From positions 10,840,375-10,904,374 of the forward strand of contig CM020619.1 in the NCBI GenBank assembly GCA_009829735.1: a stretch of DNA of 64,000 nt, given 5' to 3'. Positions 38,801-48,179 of this stretch are shown here, in pieces. The position numbers were made by a program, and so were the translations under genes. Source of the DNA: Pyropia yezoensis (taxonomy: Eukaryota > Rhodophyta > Bangiophyceae > Bangiales > Bangiaceae). The notes beneath the pieces were generated by a model. That model saw nothing but the letters and a program-made list of their open reading frames with translations. It had not been told where the DNA came from and did not search any database. Each line of letters begins with the position of its first letter. The stretch's first letter is position 1.

Positions 38801-39713
38801 TACTTGCGCCCGCGTTGAGGGTGACCGCTACTACCGGTCCCTCGTGTTGGTCGATATAGCCGAACTTGGCTCCCGACTTGAAGTACTTGGGCGTCGGGCT
38901 CAGGTTCATCACCTGGATCCTCCACGGGACTCCGGCTTTGGAGTCCATCGTGCCAAGGGCAACATGCACTTGGTGCTTGCGAGCAAGACGGGGGTGAGGG
39001 TGCACCAACCCGTTCCCCGTAAAATCAGTTACAACATCAACGTGCGCCACCGAGTTGGGGGACAACGTGACTTTGCGGGCTAAACGCAGGGTAGCAGTAA
39101 ACCCTTCCCTCACAGAGCAAACAGGCTTCGACTGTGAGACTGTCACAGGAGCCACAGACTTTCCCTTACCAAGGATGGGGATAGTCTCCCCATTCATCAA
39201 CTTGACCCAGTACTCAGGGCCACAAATCAAAGGCACTTGTGTAACAACATAAGGGGTACCCAGAAGCAGGGGTACCGATATATTCTCAACTACGCCATAG
39301 GTCACGTCGACCTCATGGGTCCCCAACCTAGTTGGTAGGGTCACGGCACCAACGATGGGAAGTACCCCACCATTGATGTCAATCATATGGTCAGCTTTGG
39401 ACCTCCAGCGTTGGAGCTTCACCTCCTTTGGTAGTAGCGACTTGCGTATCAAGGAGGCTCCTGACCCGGTATCAAGTACGATACGGGTACAGCATGCACG
39501 GCCGGGGGCAAGTTGCACCCGTCCAGCCACCTGGAAGTTCTCACCCGTCAGCACCGCGATGACCCGACGTGGGTTTACGTTCTTGGGGAGTCCTACCCGA
39601 GGTGGGCGGACTCCCTTAGGTCGCCGCAGTATCCGGCACGGTTGGTTCGTCCTCCTGGCCCACTTGGCCGAGGCTGCCGTTGTGAGCTTCGGACGACCAG
39701 CCCCAACGGTCAT
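35817..39713 (-). CDS. pol: Pol of the Ty3/gypsy element (PR-RT-RH-IN)
   Basis: 1298 residues. Protease active site LDTGSGASLI near 80-89. Reverse transcriptase includes PVVIVPKVDGTPRFCIDYRK and the catalytic VYLDDIIVFS near 522. RNase H begins near DVDASYDQLGCVLLQ (about 670) and contains VTELEGLAVVWAV. Integrase has an HHCC zinc motif (HNAPTGGH ... CTSCAQNR, near 900), then DILGPLP, SDNGPQFAS and NGQVERFNK with the catalytic acidic residues. A short C-terminal segment (LMLRVRWFGYKAKDD) recalls chromovirus chromodomains. It starts at an ATG whose first bases overlap the gag stop (ATGA), so expression by frameshift or re-initiation is likely. Confidence 0.93.
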   Translation of the reverse strand: MTVGAGRPKLTTAASAKWARRTNQPCRILRRPKGVRPPRVGLPKNVNPRRVIAVLTGENFQVAGRVQLAPGRACCTRIVLDTGSGASLIRKSLLPKEVKLQRWRSKADHMIDINGGVLPIVGAVTLPTRLGTHEVDVTYGVVENISVPLLLGTPYVVTQVPLICGPEYWVKLMNGETIPILGKGKSVAPVTVSQSKPVCSVREGFTATLRLARKVTLSPNSVAHVDVVTDFTGNGLVHPHPRLARKHQVHVALGTMDSKAGVPWRIQVMNLSPTPKYFKSGAKFGYIDQHEGPVVAVTLNAGASSDPKSGKEKHQTKSAASPRPHVNMEGVPPRLRVQVERLLDQYHKLWDGQLGLMRATQHRIELKPGAPPIRQQPYRGGPRSRALVKEQVARMEALDVIEASNAEWASPVVIVPKVDGTPRFCIDYRKLNESTVKDSYPLPRMDDCLDSLGEANVFSTLDCNAGYWQIPIAPEDRHKTTFTCHCGTYQCKRLPFGLCNAPATFQRAMDMILAGVRWQICLVYLDDIIVFSRSPEEHIGHLGQVFKLLADAGVSLKASKCHLFTQEVEYLGHVVHPGRLSVNEKNLRAIRKAQYPRTQTQMRSFLGMCNVYRRFTKGFAKVAKPLNELVSSTLPKNLPPPSRVEQESLETLRDLLLKPHILAITRLEGHYILDVDASYDQLGCVLLQQQPDKEYLPVGYFSKGLNSAEKNYGVTELEGLAVVWAVTSLRHYLEGEKFLIRCDHRALQFIFKTDCTNTRLNRWRVRLAPFNFDIEYRPGRQHALADGLSRVPTEGLDTNPVDEDIPIGGVVTRSGQALNPEAPGNKKYLPLSLDEVVKAQAEDPFCKSQRDILDTVVETRFFLGDDGLLMRRGVFQGTEQLVVPASLKDSILEREHNAPTGGHLESSKLYQTLRTRYYWPSMVVDIYSWVAACTSCAQNRLMERRPSTAMLLFPAKEPFAALAMDILGPLPVTEEGNQYLLVICDRFTKLTRAIPLAEITAMSVVSAFLDHWVAAYGIPDSTLSDNGPQFASVLFQGVLDMLGVKANYATPYHPQTNGQVERFNKTIVRQLRHYVSEHVKTWDQYISILTTAYNSQVHSSTGEVPLAFVTPRRVRSIAVRRSLPTREDGGSTPTPTESKAEFAARLENLIPKVRAEMDKAQKRYKRTFDKKVRNAKHVPEQGDWVLVHSHNPTGGKLVFQTKGPYQVLRTDGRRFTIESDDGVRTVNGQDVVKVAPPPAGDPAWARALESWRLPSLPAAKQGPQEYVFDKFIDHGWDEDNDRLMLRVRWFGYKAKDDT

Positions 39714-41680
39714 TCGTTTCCCGCCGACTTGGCGTCCGAATCTGAGGGCGGGGAGGAAGACGACGAGTCCGAGGACGACGTGTCCGCCTCCTCCGCCGAG
39801 GGTGTGGCGACCGCAACGACCGGTCGAGACCCACCCTCGCGGCGTGAACGTACTTCGTTCGTAGCCGACTTTTTACTCGCATTCCTAACAAGTTGTTGAA
39901 TGCGTTTACTCAACTTGGGGCAATCATATGCCCAGTGACCATCGGAGTTGCAGTTCCAACACCGATGGTCCGGTCCGGGAGGGGTCTTCCCAACTGGGGA
40001 AGACGAAGGGATACCCTGGGAAGTTCCCACGGCAGCTACCACCCTCTCCTTGCGGATTCGGCGTGCCTCTCTCAACTCTCTGGCCTGGCGCGCCTCCTCC
40101 CGTTCCTTGGCCAACTCGGCCTGACGCTCCTGGCGTTGTTCCTCCCGCAACTTGCGGTAGGCCTCGCCTCTGCGATAGGCGAACCTGGCCAACTCGGCCA
40201 GGGTCGCCCGGGTAGTGTTATGCTCCCGGGTCTCCATCCGGACTGACCAATGGAGTCCCTCCACAAACCGACTCTTCACCACAGCTTGTGGATGACGAAA
40301 CCCACAAAAATTGTTGAGCTTACGGACTCGCTCCGCAAAGGACAACTCGTCCTCCGCCTCTTCCTGATGGGCTTGCGTAAACTCCTCGACTTGAGAAGCC
40401 AACGCTGCCTCATCAACCATGGCTCTCAACAACCAGTTGACGAGCTCCAAATAGGACGTCACCTCCCCAGCGCCTCCACTTGAGGAGCTGGGCATGACGG
40501 ACATAAGTTCTGTCCGTAGGTCGCCCTTCGTAAACTCCTGTAGCATGTAAAAAGCCATGCCTTCACTTATGGCATTGTCGTCACAGGCTTTTGTGAAACG
40601 ACGTAGGAACTCAAAGACACGGAGGGGGGGAGTTCCGTCCCACTCCGCTTTGTGCCCAAAAGAATGAAGTGCATTCTTCTTGGCACGGCCCATGGCTCGG
40701 GCCTGGTCAGGACCATACGCCACCGACTTGTTGTGGAGGGCGTAGGTCTCACAGTCAAAGATCCTCTGGTAGACCGGGTTGGCTACCTGGATCTTGGGCG
40801 GCACCTCACGTTGAGGGAACAGCCGCTGTGGCACTGGGGTAAGTTCACTCTCAGTGCCTGTAGTCCGGCGCGGCGCGCTTGGTGTAGCCGCCGGCGTTTC
40901 CGGGGGGAACTCCCCCGTGAAGGGCGTACGCCCCACCGAGTATGGTGTGGCTCCCTCGTTGGGAGTCACAGGTGTCGCCCCCAGTTCGGGGCGACCAGAG
41001 ATAGGCGTAAGGGGGGATTCCCCCTGCGCCTGCGGGCTCGAAAGCCCCAATCCGGTCTGGACATTAAGGCCATCTGGCAAACTCGCCACAATCTGATTCA
41101 GAATAGTATTCGTCATCGTGACCACCAGGTCCGGCAAAGTCTGCCGCAACACATTGGTCGCCTCCCGACGGACAGTTTCCGCGAGGAGTGGATTGACGAC
41201 TCCAGTTGAGTCTCGGTCCGCCTCCGGGAGTCCACCTGAGGGGTAACCACGTTCCTCAGGGGTCTCAACCGGGGGCATGGGCGCGAGCCCATCGCCGACC
41301 AACGGAGGTCCACCGTCCTCCGAAAGCCTAGTTGGCGACGACTCCAAGCCAAAGTTGGCTCCAACCCGAGTGGAACCCGCGGGGACAGTCCTCACCCCTT
41401 GGGACGTTCCCGTTGAGTATACCACGCGGTGGCCAGACTTCGGCCCACCCACATCAGAAGTGTCACCCGAGTGAACTCCCGACTGAGTCGAGGTGGCCTG
41501 TTGCCCGCCCGTACTTCCAGTCCTGCTGGCTTGAGGGACCTCTAGTCCCTCTGCGACCCCAGGTAAACCCACCTGTGTCTCACCAGTATTCAAAGGCACT
41601 GAAGTACGTGCGTCACCCGTGTACTCCCCGGACGACGGGGGGTCCGAGCTAGCCATGTTGGCTGACGATCCGTATGACAC
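39710..41680 (-). CDS. gag: Gag of the Ty3/gypsy element
   Basis: 656 residues. The first 270 residues are Thr/Ser/Gly/Pro-rich. A capsid-type domain follows (about 300-520) with KAEWDGTPPLRVFEFLRRFT, YLELVNWLLRAMVDEA and FCGFRHPQAVVKSRFVEGL. A coiled, Arg/Glu-rich segment (YRKLREEQRQERQAELAKER) leads to a CCHC zinc knuckle, CWNCNSDGHWAYDC, and a Ser/Asp-rich tail. This is the layout of Ty3/gypsy Gag. The start may be this Met or the next one eight residues on. Gag and Pol overlap by 4 bases in different frames. Confidence 0.9.
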   Translation of the reverse strand: MSYGSSANMASSDPPSSGEYTGDARTSVPLNTGETQVGLPGVAEGLEVPQASRTGSTGGQQATSTQSGVHSGDTSDVGGPKSGHRVVYSTGTSQGVRTVPAGSTRVGANFGLESSPTRLSEDGGPPLVGDGLAPMPPVETPEERGYPSGGLPEADRDSTGVVNPLLAETVRREATNVLRQTLPDLVVTMTNTILNQIVASLPDGLNVQTGLGLSSPQAQGESPLTPISGRPELGATPVTPNEGATPYSVGRTPFTGEFPPETPAATPSAPRRTTGTESELTPVPQRLFPQREVPPKIQVANPVYQRIFDCETYALHNKSVAYGPDQARAMGRAKKNALHSFGHKAEWDGTPPLRVFEFLRRFTKACDDNAISEGMAFYMLQEFTKGDLRTELMSVMPSSSSGGAGEVTSYLELVNWLLRAMVDEAALASQVEEFTQAHQEEAEDELSFAERVRKLNNFCGFRHPQAVVKSRFVEGLHWSVRMETREHNTTRATLAELARFAYRRGEAYRKLREEQRQERQAELAKEREEARQARELREARRIRKERVVAAVGTSQGIPSSSPVGKTPPGPDHRCWNCNSDGHWAYDCPKLSKRIQQLVRNASKKSATNEVRSRREGGSRPVVAVATPSAEEADTSSSDSSSSSPPSDSDAKSAGNE

Positions 41681-41756
41681 GGTCCAAGACCACCGTTCCT
41701 CTGAGACAGAGGGCCCCCTACACCCGGGTGCACCCGGAGATAAAGTTTACCTCTGT

Positions 41757-41773
41757 CCCCTGCTGCTCCACCA
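41757..41773 (-). other. Primer binding site of the Ty3/gypsy element
   Basis: Two bases inside the 5' LTR, the minus strand reads TGGTGGAGCAGCAGGGG. The leading TGG fits the CCA end of a tRNA. It does not match the common initiator-Met site, and the primer tRNA could not be named. Confidence 0.65.
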
Positions 41774-41775
41774 AA

Positions 41776-42244
41776 TGTGGCAAAAACCACAAGCACACAC
41801 GGCACCCAAGTTGGGGCGGTGTGCTAGGGCTGCCTCCCGTGTCGGGGGAACCGGAAGAAGTGCAAGTCGCACACACTCTGTCCCTGTTGTGGGGCAAACC
41901 CCCCACGGACAAAGAAGAGGATGGTGTGTGGTCCAACAGTTTCTTGGTCGGGACGGGGACGCAGGGCCAAGCCCTGCTGTCCCTCCCCTTATCCCCCCAG
42001 GGTCCACTCAGAATCTCGCCACTCAGAATCTCCCACCCCAGCACCTGCCCACCGGGCCACACGAAAATTCAAGACGATAAATGCAGAAAACCCTCAAATC
42101 CAAGTTGGATTTACTACTAAGCTAACTATCCCAAACTTAGGGAATATGGACCCAAATGCAGGGGGAGGAACGGATCAGGCTAGTGGCCTGCCGCCCCTTG
42201 CATGGCACGTGTTGCCCCCCTACCTGGGGGTCAATACTGCCACA
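41776..42244 (-). repeat. 5' LTR of the Ty3/gypsy element
   Basis: 469 bp, the partner of 32868-33336, carrying the promoter that would drive gag-pol on the minus strand. Followed on the right by the target duplication ATGCG. Confidence 0.95.
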
Positions 42245-42680
42245 ATGCGGTTCTGGGACCGCCCAGCCTGCCCTTTGGGACAGTTCTTCCACTCCCACTG
42301 GGAGAATTCCAGCGATCCAATGCAGACCGGCATGCCCCTCTCCGCGTTCCTCTTCAGCAGCACGTCCAGATCGGCATCGTTGGGGGGACGCAGAGAGTCT
42401 CCTCCAAACTCTTCACCAAAAAGAACGACCAGCTTCTGCACAGCAACCTCAATCGTGGTGGAGGGAATTCGGCATTACTCATCGCCACGGTCAGTGGCTC
42501 CCCCATACCCCAGCACTCAAAAAGCAGCAACCAGCTTCTGCACCGGGTGAGCCCGCGGACGGCCGGTGGCATTGACCTTCGGTGCTCACCACGGGCGCTC
42601 CTTCAATGCTTGATACACCCAGACAAACACAGCGTGAGGGACGCGAAAGCGACAAAGTTGGCCTCCAAGTACACTGGGGG
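42245..42680 (-). pseudogene. PIF/Harbinger transposase, upstream fragment
   Basis: On the minus strand, starting near 42680: YLEANFVA, a frame change, then FRVPHAVFVWVYQALKERPW, a stop, APKVNATGRPRAHPVQKLVA, AF, a stop, VLGYGGATDRGDE, a stop, CRIPSTTIEVAVQKLVVLFG, EEFGGDSLRPPN, and ERGMPVCIGSLEFSQWEWKN, CPKGQ. The order (QKxVAAFxxLxYG, EYCRxxxST, FGEEYLRxPN, RGMPGCIGSxDxxHWxWKNCP) is that of plant-type PIF/Harbinger transposases. At least three in-frame stops and one frame change here, plus one stop in the other half, show the gene is dead. The LTR retrotransposon cuts it just after QNR. Confidence 0.8.
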
Positions 42681-42689
42681 GCCCCATTC

Positions 42690-45600
42690 ACACCAAAATA
42701 GTCACGTAGGATACAAATCGTGCCAAACGCAAAGTCCAGTGGCTTGTTTTGCCCGCCCCGCACAGATCCACGGTACAGCGCCCGCTTTCCACAGCGGGTC
42801 GCGTGGAAGCGGTGCCTATATCGCTGCAGATCGGACAGGTGGGGGGCATCAGCGCGCAGCCATCCAGATCGAGTACCCCATCCACGCAGGCAGGCACACA
42901 CAGGTCAGTTGAAGGAAGGTGTGTAGCCAATGGACGGCGTGCCGGCGCTGGGGGCGACGATGATGGGCGTGACCGCGACGGTGTGCGTGGCGACGATGAC
43001 GACGACGGCGGCGACGTGAACCGGTTTGGCCATCCCCCCAGGATACTGCCCCGTGGCAAATGTCGCAACGGACGCGCCGCGACCCCCCCCCCCCCAGAAG
43101 CCCCAGAACATGCTTGCGGATGGCGGTCGGGTGGCCAGAGCTCGCCAGCACATTTTCATCCTGAAGACGCTCAGTCGGAGCCGAGAAATCGGGCAGGCAC
43201 CCTGCCCTCTGTACTCCCCCCTCATGGAGTCAACCCAGTGGCACCATGCGGTCGCGCCACCACACGCTCATCCGCCTCCAACAAAAAAAAAAACTTCTGG
43301 CAGTAGGAGGGGGCCCGGCGGCCGTTCCCTGGATCTCCCGCCTGCATCAAATAGCGCAATCAGCGGGCCGCAATCACTGTGGCGCCGCCGCTCCTCCACG
43401 CCTGGAGCACATTCCACGCAGTTCTGGAGGGGGGGGCTGTTCGCAACGGCTGCAGGAAGTCCACGGTCCCAGGAAGGGGGGATGGCAACAGAGCACACTA
43501 GTTTTGTGAACGAGACCACGGCGTGGATCGCAGGCAGCGCGGCCGGCAACACCCACGTCCGGACGGGATATCGGGCGTGCGCTTCGGCACACGAGGGCGA
43601 AACTACTTCTGACAGCGGACGGCAGGGCGCGTCGAGCGCCAGGCGGGAGTCGATCGTCGCACGACGCGGACCGGATCGTCTGCGTCTGAAATGGTATTAG
43701 GAGAACTGCCACGCAGCACGCAACGGTCGGCCCAGATAGCCTGCCAGAGTGCCTCGAGAATGGAGAACTGTCCTGCTCCTCCCCCATTTCCGAAAAGAGT
43801 GCGGCTGGACCAAGACCAAATGCCTTCTTGATTTCCAATCAACAAGGAGTTTCCGTCTGTCGGGTCATTCGATGTGAGCTGTATGCAAATATCATTGGGT
43901 CCCAGTGTTGCCACAGGCCACCGACCAACCGGACATTGCCGATTCGACCACATTTGTGCCACATTTGAGTGGTTTGCTGGGCAGTGTTCTGCACCGTGTA
44001 CATATTCGGGTGGGGTTTGCTGTTGAAGGGCGTGCTCTAGTGACACATGAAGTGCCTCAGATGAAATGGGAAAATAGGAACAAGTTCAAGAGGTATGGTC
44101 CCTCAGTATGTAAATTTAACAAAGAGTCCCAGAGCAACGTGTGGTGAGAGCGCCCGTTTCCGCTGGGGCGCAAGAAGAGCCGATATTTAGCACCCTAATT
44201 GTATAGCATACGCTTCCCATTATACTTGCCGGCCCCGAAGTTCCTCCTTGTTCCCCCTGATCAGGTCAGCTACTTCAACTCGGAGCACCTGTCCAAAACG
44301 AGCTGCTTTGAGCTCTTTAAACTCTGTGCGTTTCTACTGCCCTGGACCGAAGCGCACTTCAAACACCTTTTGGTGTCCCGCAAGATCCGTGCGCCGTCAC
44401 CAATGAAGCCCAATTTGACGCTCCACTAGCCGGAAGGGACGGAGGGGACGACAGGGGCACTTCTGCCGATGCATCACTGACCGTGTGGCTCGCGTAGTGG
44501 TGGAGATGCCAACTAGGGGACATGACCTCCTCTCCAGCGTACAAGAGTTCGAACAAATGCATGTTCGCGTCCAAGAGACCCCCAGAGACCAGAGCGTGTA
44601 TAGCTCATTCACAGGATTGAATGAATCTCGCAGCCCTGGCTGCACGGCATTGTCCATTCCTGACCGTGTGTCACGAACTAAGCATGGATAGCTCGCAGAC
44701 GCGCTTGCGCTTCACAAACGTTACCCCCTCTTCGGTTCTGAGAGGTAGACTTGGCGTCAGAGATCCGCAACCTTCAGGAAACCTCCGTTGCACTTCGAAA
44801 GCGAACATGAAGTCAAAATCTAAGGATTTCGATTGGCTATCAAGTAAAGGCGCGGTCGCTGCACATGAACTGTCGTCAGGTTCCGAAAATTATTTCATTT
44901 CGAGTGAGAGCACATAGGAAACGAGGCATCTGTGGTCTTCCGCGCGACTGTTTCGCTACTGCATTTTCAAGAGTTTACAATTTTAACTTCTCCTGAAGCG
45001 GACCGCGATATGCGATTCACAGCTGGGTCAACTGCACGGGTGAGCGAAGATCGCGCACCACGATCGGCACGACTTTGCAATTGACAATCAATGAACGATA
45101 CCAAGTTTTACTGAATCGGATCGCGTTCTAATGGACCTGCTTTCGTTCTTCGATACCCAGGCTGAGAAAAACTGTTAAAGGAAGAAAGGAGGACTGAGCA
45201 TATCCATTTGTGTGATGGGGAACTACGGTCAATATCCGTTTTATCCTTGGTGGAAACTCTCCAGGGGGGATGCAATCTGACACACTTACAGGTCGTCAAT
45301 CGTGGATGATGGTGTGATCATGGCAGGTGAGGGCTTGCCCCAGACTTCTGGGATATTGGCACCTGCCACGGAACATTGATCCTCTGCCATACCTTTTCTT
45401 CTCCTCCATCTTACAGAAGAAAGATGGACCTCACCACAACAACCTCGTGATGCAGCCATTCAGCGGCATACACGTTTCGAATTCAGTGAGACAACATACA
45501 GGCTGTGCTCGACGTTGTAAAGAACGCTTAGAGCCACGCCAAATTCTCGTCGCACGACACCGTGCGAACCTATCCCTGCCAGAGAGGGAATAAACTGGGT

Positions 45601-48179
45601 ATATGATTGCAAAGCAATAGATACTGATGATGTCACTTTACTGACTGGGTCGTCTAATGCTCTGCCGATAAATGAATCCGCTTGTTGGACGCTTCTTTAT
45701 TGATGCTTCCCGACATCCCCTACTCCTTCTGAAAGCAGCATTGGATCAGTTCAAATTTAACCTTGGGATGCATGCTGTGAGCGGCCAGGAGCGTAGGGTG
45801 GAGGCGCTCCGCCGGCGACACCTAATCAATGACCAGGATCACTATGGATTTTAGCCCTCCATCGGGCTTCCACAGGGTCAGACGCGCGAGTCTCACTGAG
45901 GATTAATTAATCATCTGTACCGGACTATGTACTTTTTGTTCCCAAAACGTTAGGCACGCCGGTTCTGCATTGGCTGCCCCTTTCTGAGGACGCGGTGTCT
46001 ACGGATAGTTAGGCTCCTAGACGCGAACTATGCGCAACTTTGCGCGCCCTGAGCGCCTCTCAGCGCGTCAAGTACCATCCTAGAATTTTGTCTTGTGGCT
46101 TACAATACTTCAAAGAAATTGCGCATAAACTATTTATTGGCACGTCCGCTAAAAGTATACATGCGCGTGGGCGGGTCTCCGACGCGCATCAAACTGCTTT
46201 TGGATCTCGCGTTCGATTCGTTGTCCGGTGAGAGGCCCAGCCAAGTGCCACTGTAGCTGACCATGCCTGGATATGATTCCTATCCCCGTTGGTGATGGGT
46301 TCATGCCCTTGTAGCTGTCGCCCAGTGGACCTGTGGGCCATGCCGTCGGAAGGTGACTTCTAGATAAGCCATCAGCAGACGATCCCGTGAGGTGCACCGC
46401 GTGCCCTCTCACCAATCAGAAGCACCCCTGCAAGTCACCAGGCCCCCAAGCCCTTCCATGACAAAAAAAACACCCTTCCAGTTCACCCAGAATTCGCAAT
46501 AGTTCCTGAAAAGAATGGGTCCCCGTGTTGGGCCCGGCCAGCCCAATTCGAACCCCGCCCCGGTCCAATCCAGGATTAGGACACGCCCCGGCGGCTTAAT
46601 GCTCGAGGAGCATCAGTTTCTAATGCGTTCTCTGGAACAAGAGAAGTGGAGGCCCAAAACAGAAAATAGAACGCGCCCTGAGGGCAACTGCGCTGTAGTG
46701 CTGACCGCCTGTCGAAAACAAAAATTTGGTTTTTTGGTGAGATCCAGGCTATACGAGCACTTGCACACCCCCCGCCAACGTATCATACGCTCAGCTTTTA
46801 CCCATTATTCTTCCTTTTCGTTTATGTGCCATGTTTTCGATCCGAGGTTACGAGCCACCTCCATGCATCCGGAAGTACACGGAACGGCACAGCACGCATG
46901 TGAAGCGATGTATTGATCCGACTATCGGAACGCTTCCGGGTCAGAGGTTGTGCAATGGCACATTTTTTCGTGCAAGCTTTCGCTTTGGCGAAGCAAACGA
47001 TTGTTCGAGTGCCAGTCAGCGGGAAATTCTCCCTCGGTCGACTGCTGCCTGCTCTGGTTTCAACCCCCAATGAAAACTGCACAAGCGCCTAGATAGACCC
47101 ACTCCAGGTCTCGTTTTCATTGGTTGATAACGTGTCATTTAGTGGCGAAGATCTCATTGAAGCAATGATGAAGTCGAGCCGGTAAGCAAGACCAAGACAG
47201 TCCCTGCTTGTGCACATCACTTCTGTGCTCGAACATGGCAGACATTCGCATAAAAGGAGAGAGAGCGAAAGCCAGAAACGGCCTTGTTCCTTGGCAGGGG
47301 ATAAGCATAGAAGCGCTGCTGAGGCGGGGCCCAGGGCGCCTGCGAGCCCTAGTAGCGCCCTAAGAGCGACAAAACAGCGCCCGTAAACAGCTCCCGAAGC
47401 GCCCAATTCGACTCTCAAAGTCAATCTCATTTAATATGGCACAAGACGGAGGTCCATCTTGACTGACGCGCACTTTCGAAGTCACGGACGCCACCGAGAA
47501 AGAAACAGCTGCATGAGAGAGAGCAGCTCACGGACTGTCCTTTGGCGTCAAGACATTGCTCATCAGGGTCATCCTCGACCACGTTATGGCTGTAGCCAAT
47601 TGCATTGGGTGCAGTTTTTGAGGGCTTCTCATAATTTTCTGTGTTCTCACGAGACCGGGAGAGCCGTCTGCGACTTCTTCTCGCGAGAAGGTCACATTTT
47701 GCGCGCGTTACAAATAGAGTCACAAAAACTGACCAAAAAAGCGTGCACTAGTTGACATCTGGAATGTCGGCAAGTGAAGCGTCGGCATGTAGCCAATTGG
47801 AGCACTCTAGCGTGCACTTCTTTCGAGCTCTCGTCGCTCTCGCACGGTGGTTTCGAGAGACTCTTTGTTATTCTTCTCATTCCTGCAGTATTGCAATGCC
47901 CCGAATTTTGTCTCATGGGGACAACAACACGAACAGACCAATGGCATGCTCAGATGACCCACCTCTGACCAACGTCTGCTCCGCGTTGCTGTGCAAACAG
48001 TGCGATCTGAGATTTTCTCGAGATTTCTGGCAGCATCGCAGGGGCAAGAGGCCCAGTTGCGACCTCTCCTACTGTTGTTGAAAGGATCACGCCGTGTATG
48101 AGGTTAAACGTACAGGCCTCACTATCTCTGTCGCAACCCAGTTACAGACCAAGTCAAGGGACAGCCCCGCTTGCCTGGG
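42690..48179. other. Repeat-like, gene-poor stretch
   Basis: About 42690-43700 is GC-rich and probably the flank of the dead Harbinger element. From about 43700 to 48100 composition is near balanced, unlike the host genes. Open frames are short and show no family motifs. No RNA gene was recognised. It is best read as old, degraded mobile DNA. Confidence 0.5.

Larger units (their letters stand above)
32868..42244 (-). mobile_element. Ty3/gypsy LTR retrotransposon, looks whole and young
   Basis: A 9.4-kb element on the minus strand with identical-length 469-bp LTRs (32868-33336 and 41776-42244), each starting TGTGGC and ending GCCACA. It is flanked by a perfect 5-bp target duplication ATGCG (32863-32867 and 42245-42249). 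Order: 5' LTR, primer site, gag, pol (protease, reverse transcriptase, RNase H, integrase), an antisense ORF, polypurine tract, 3' LTR. The integrase-last order assigns it to Ty3/gypsy. By eye the LTRs differ at only about three positions, so the insertion is recent. It sits inside a dead PIF/Harbinger transposase gene. Confidence 0.95.

Noticed and set aside
46500-46580. tRNA-like T-loop (TTCGAACCCC on the plus strand)
   Set aside because: The flanking bases do not form a T-stem or an acceptor stem, and no anticodon arm is visible.
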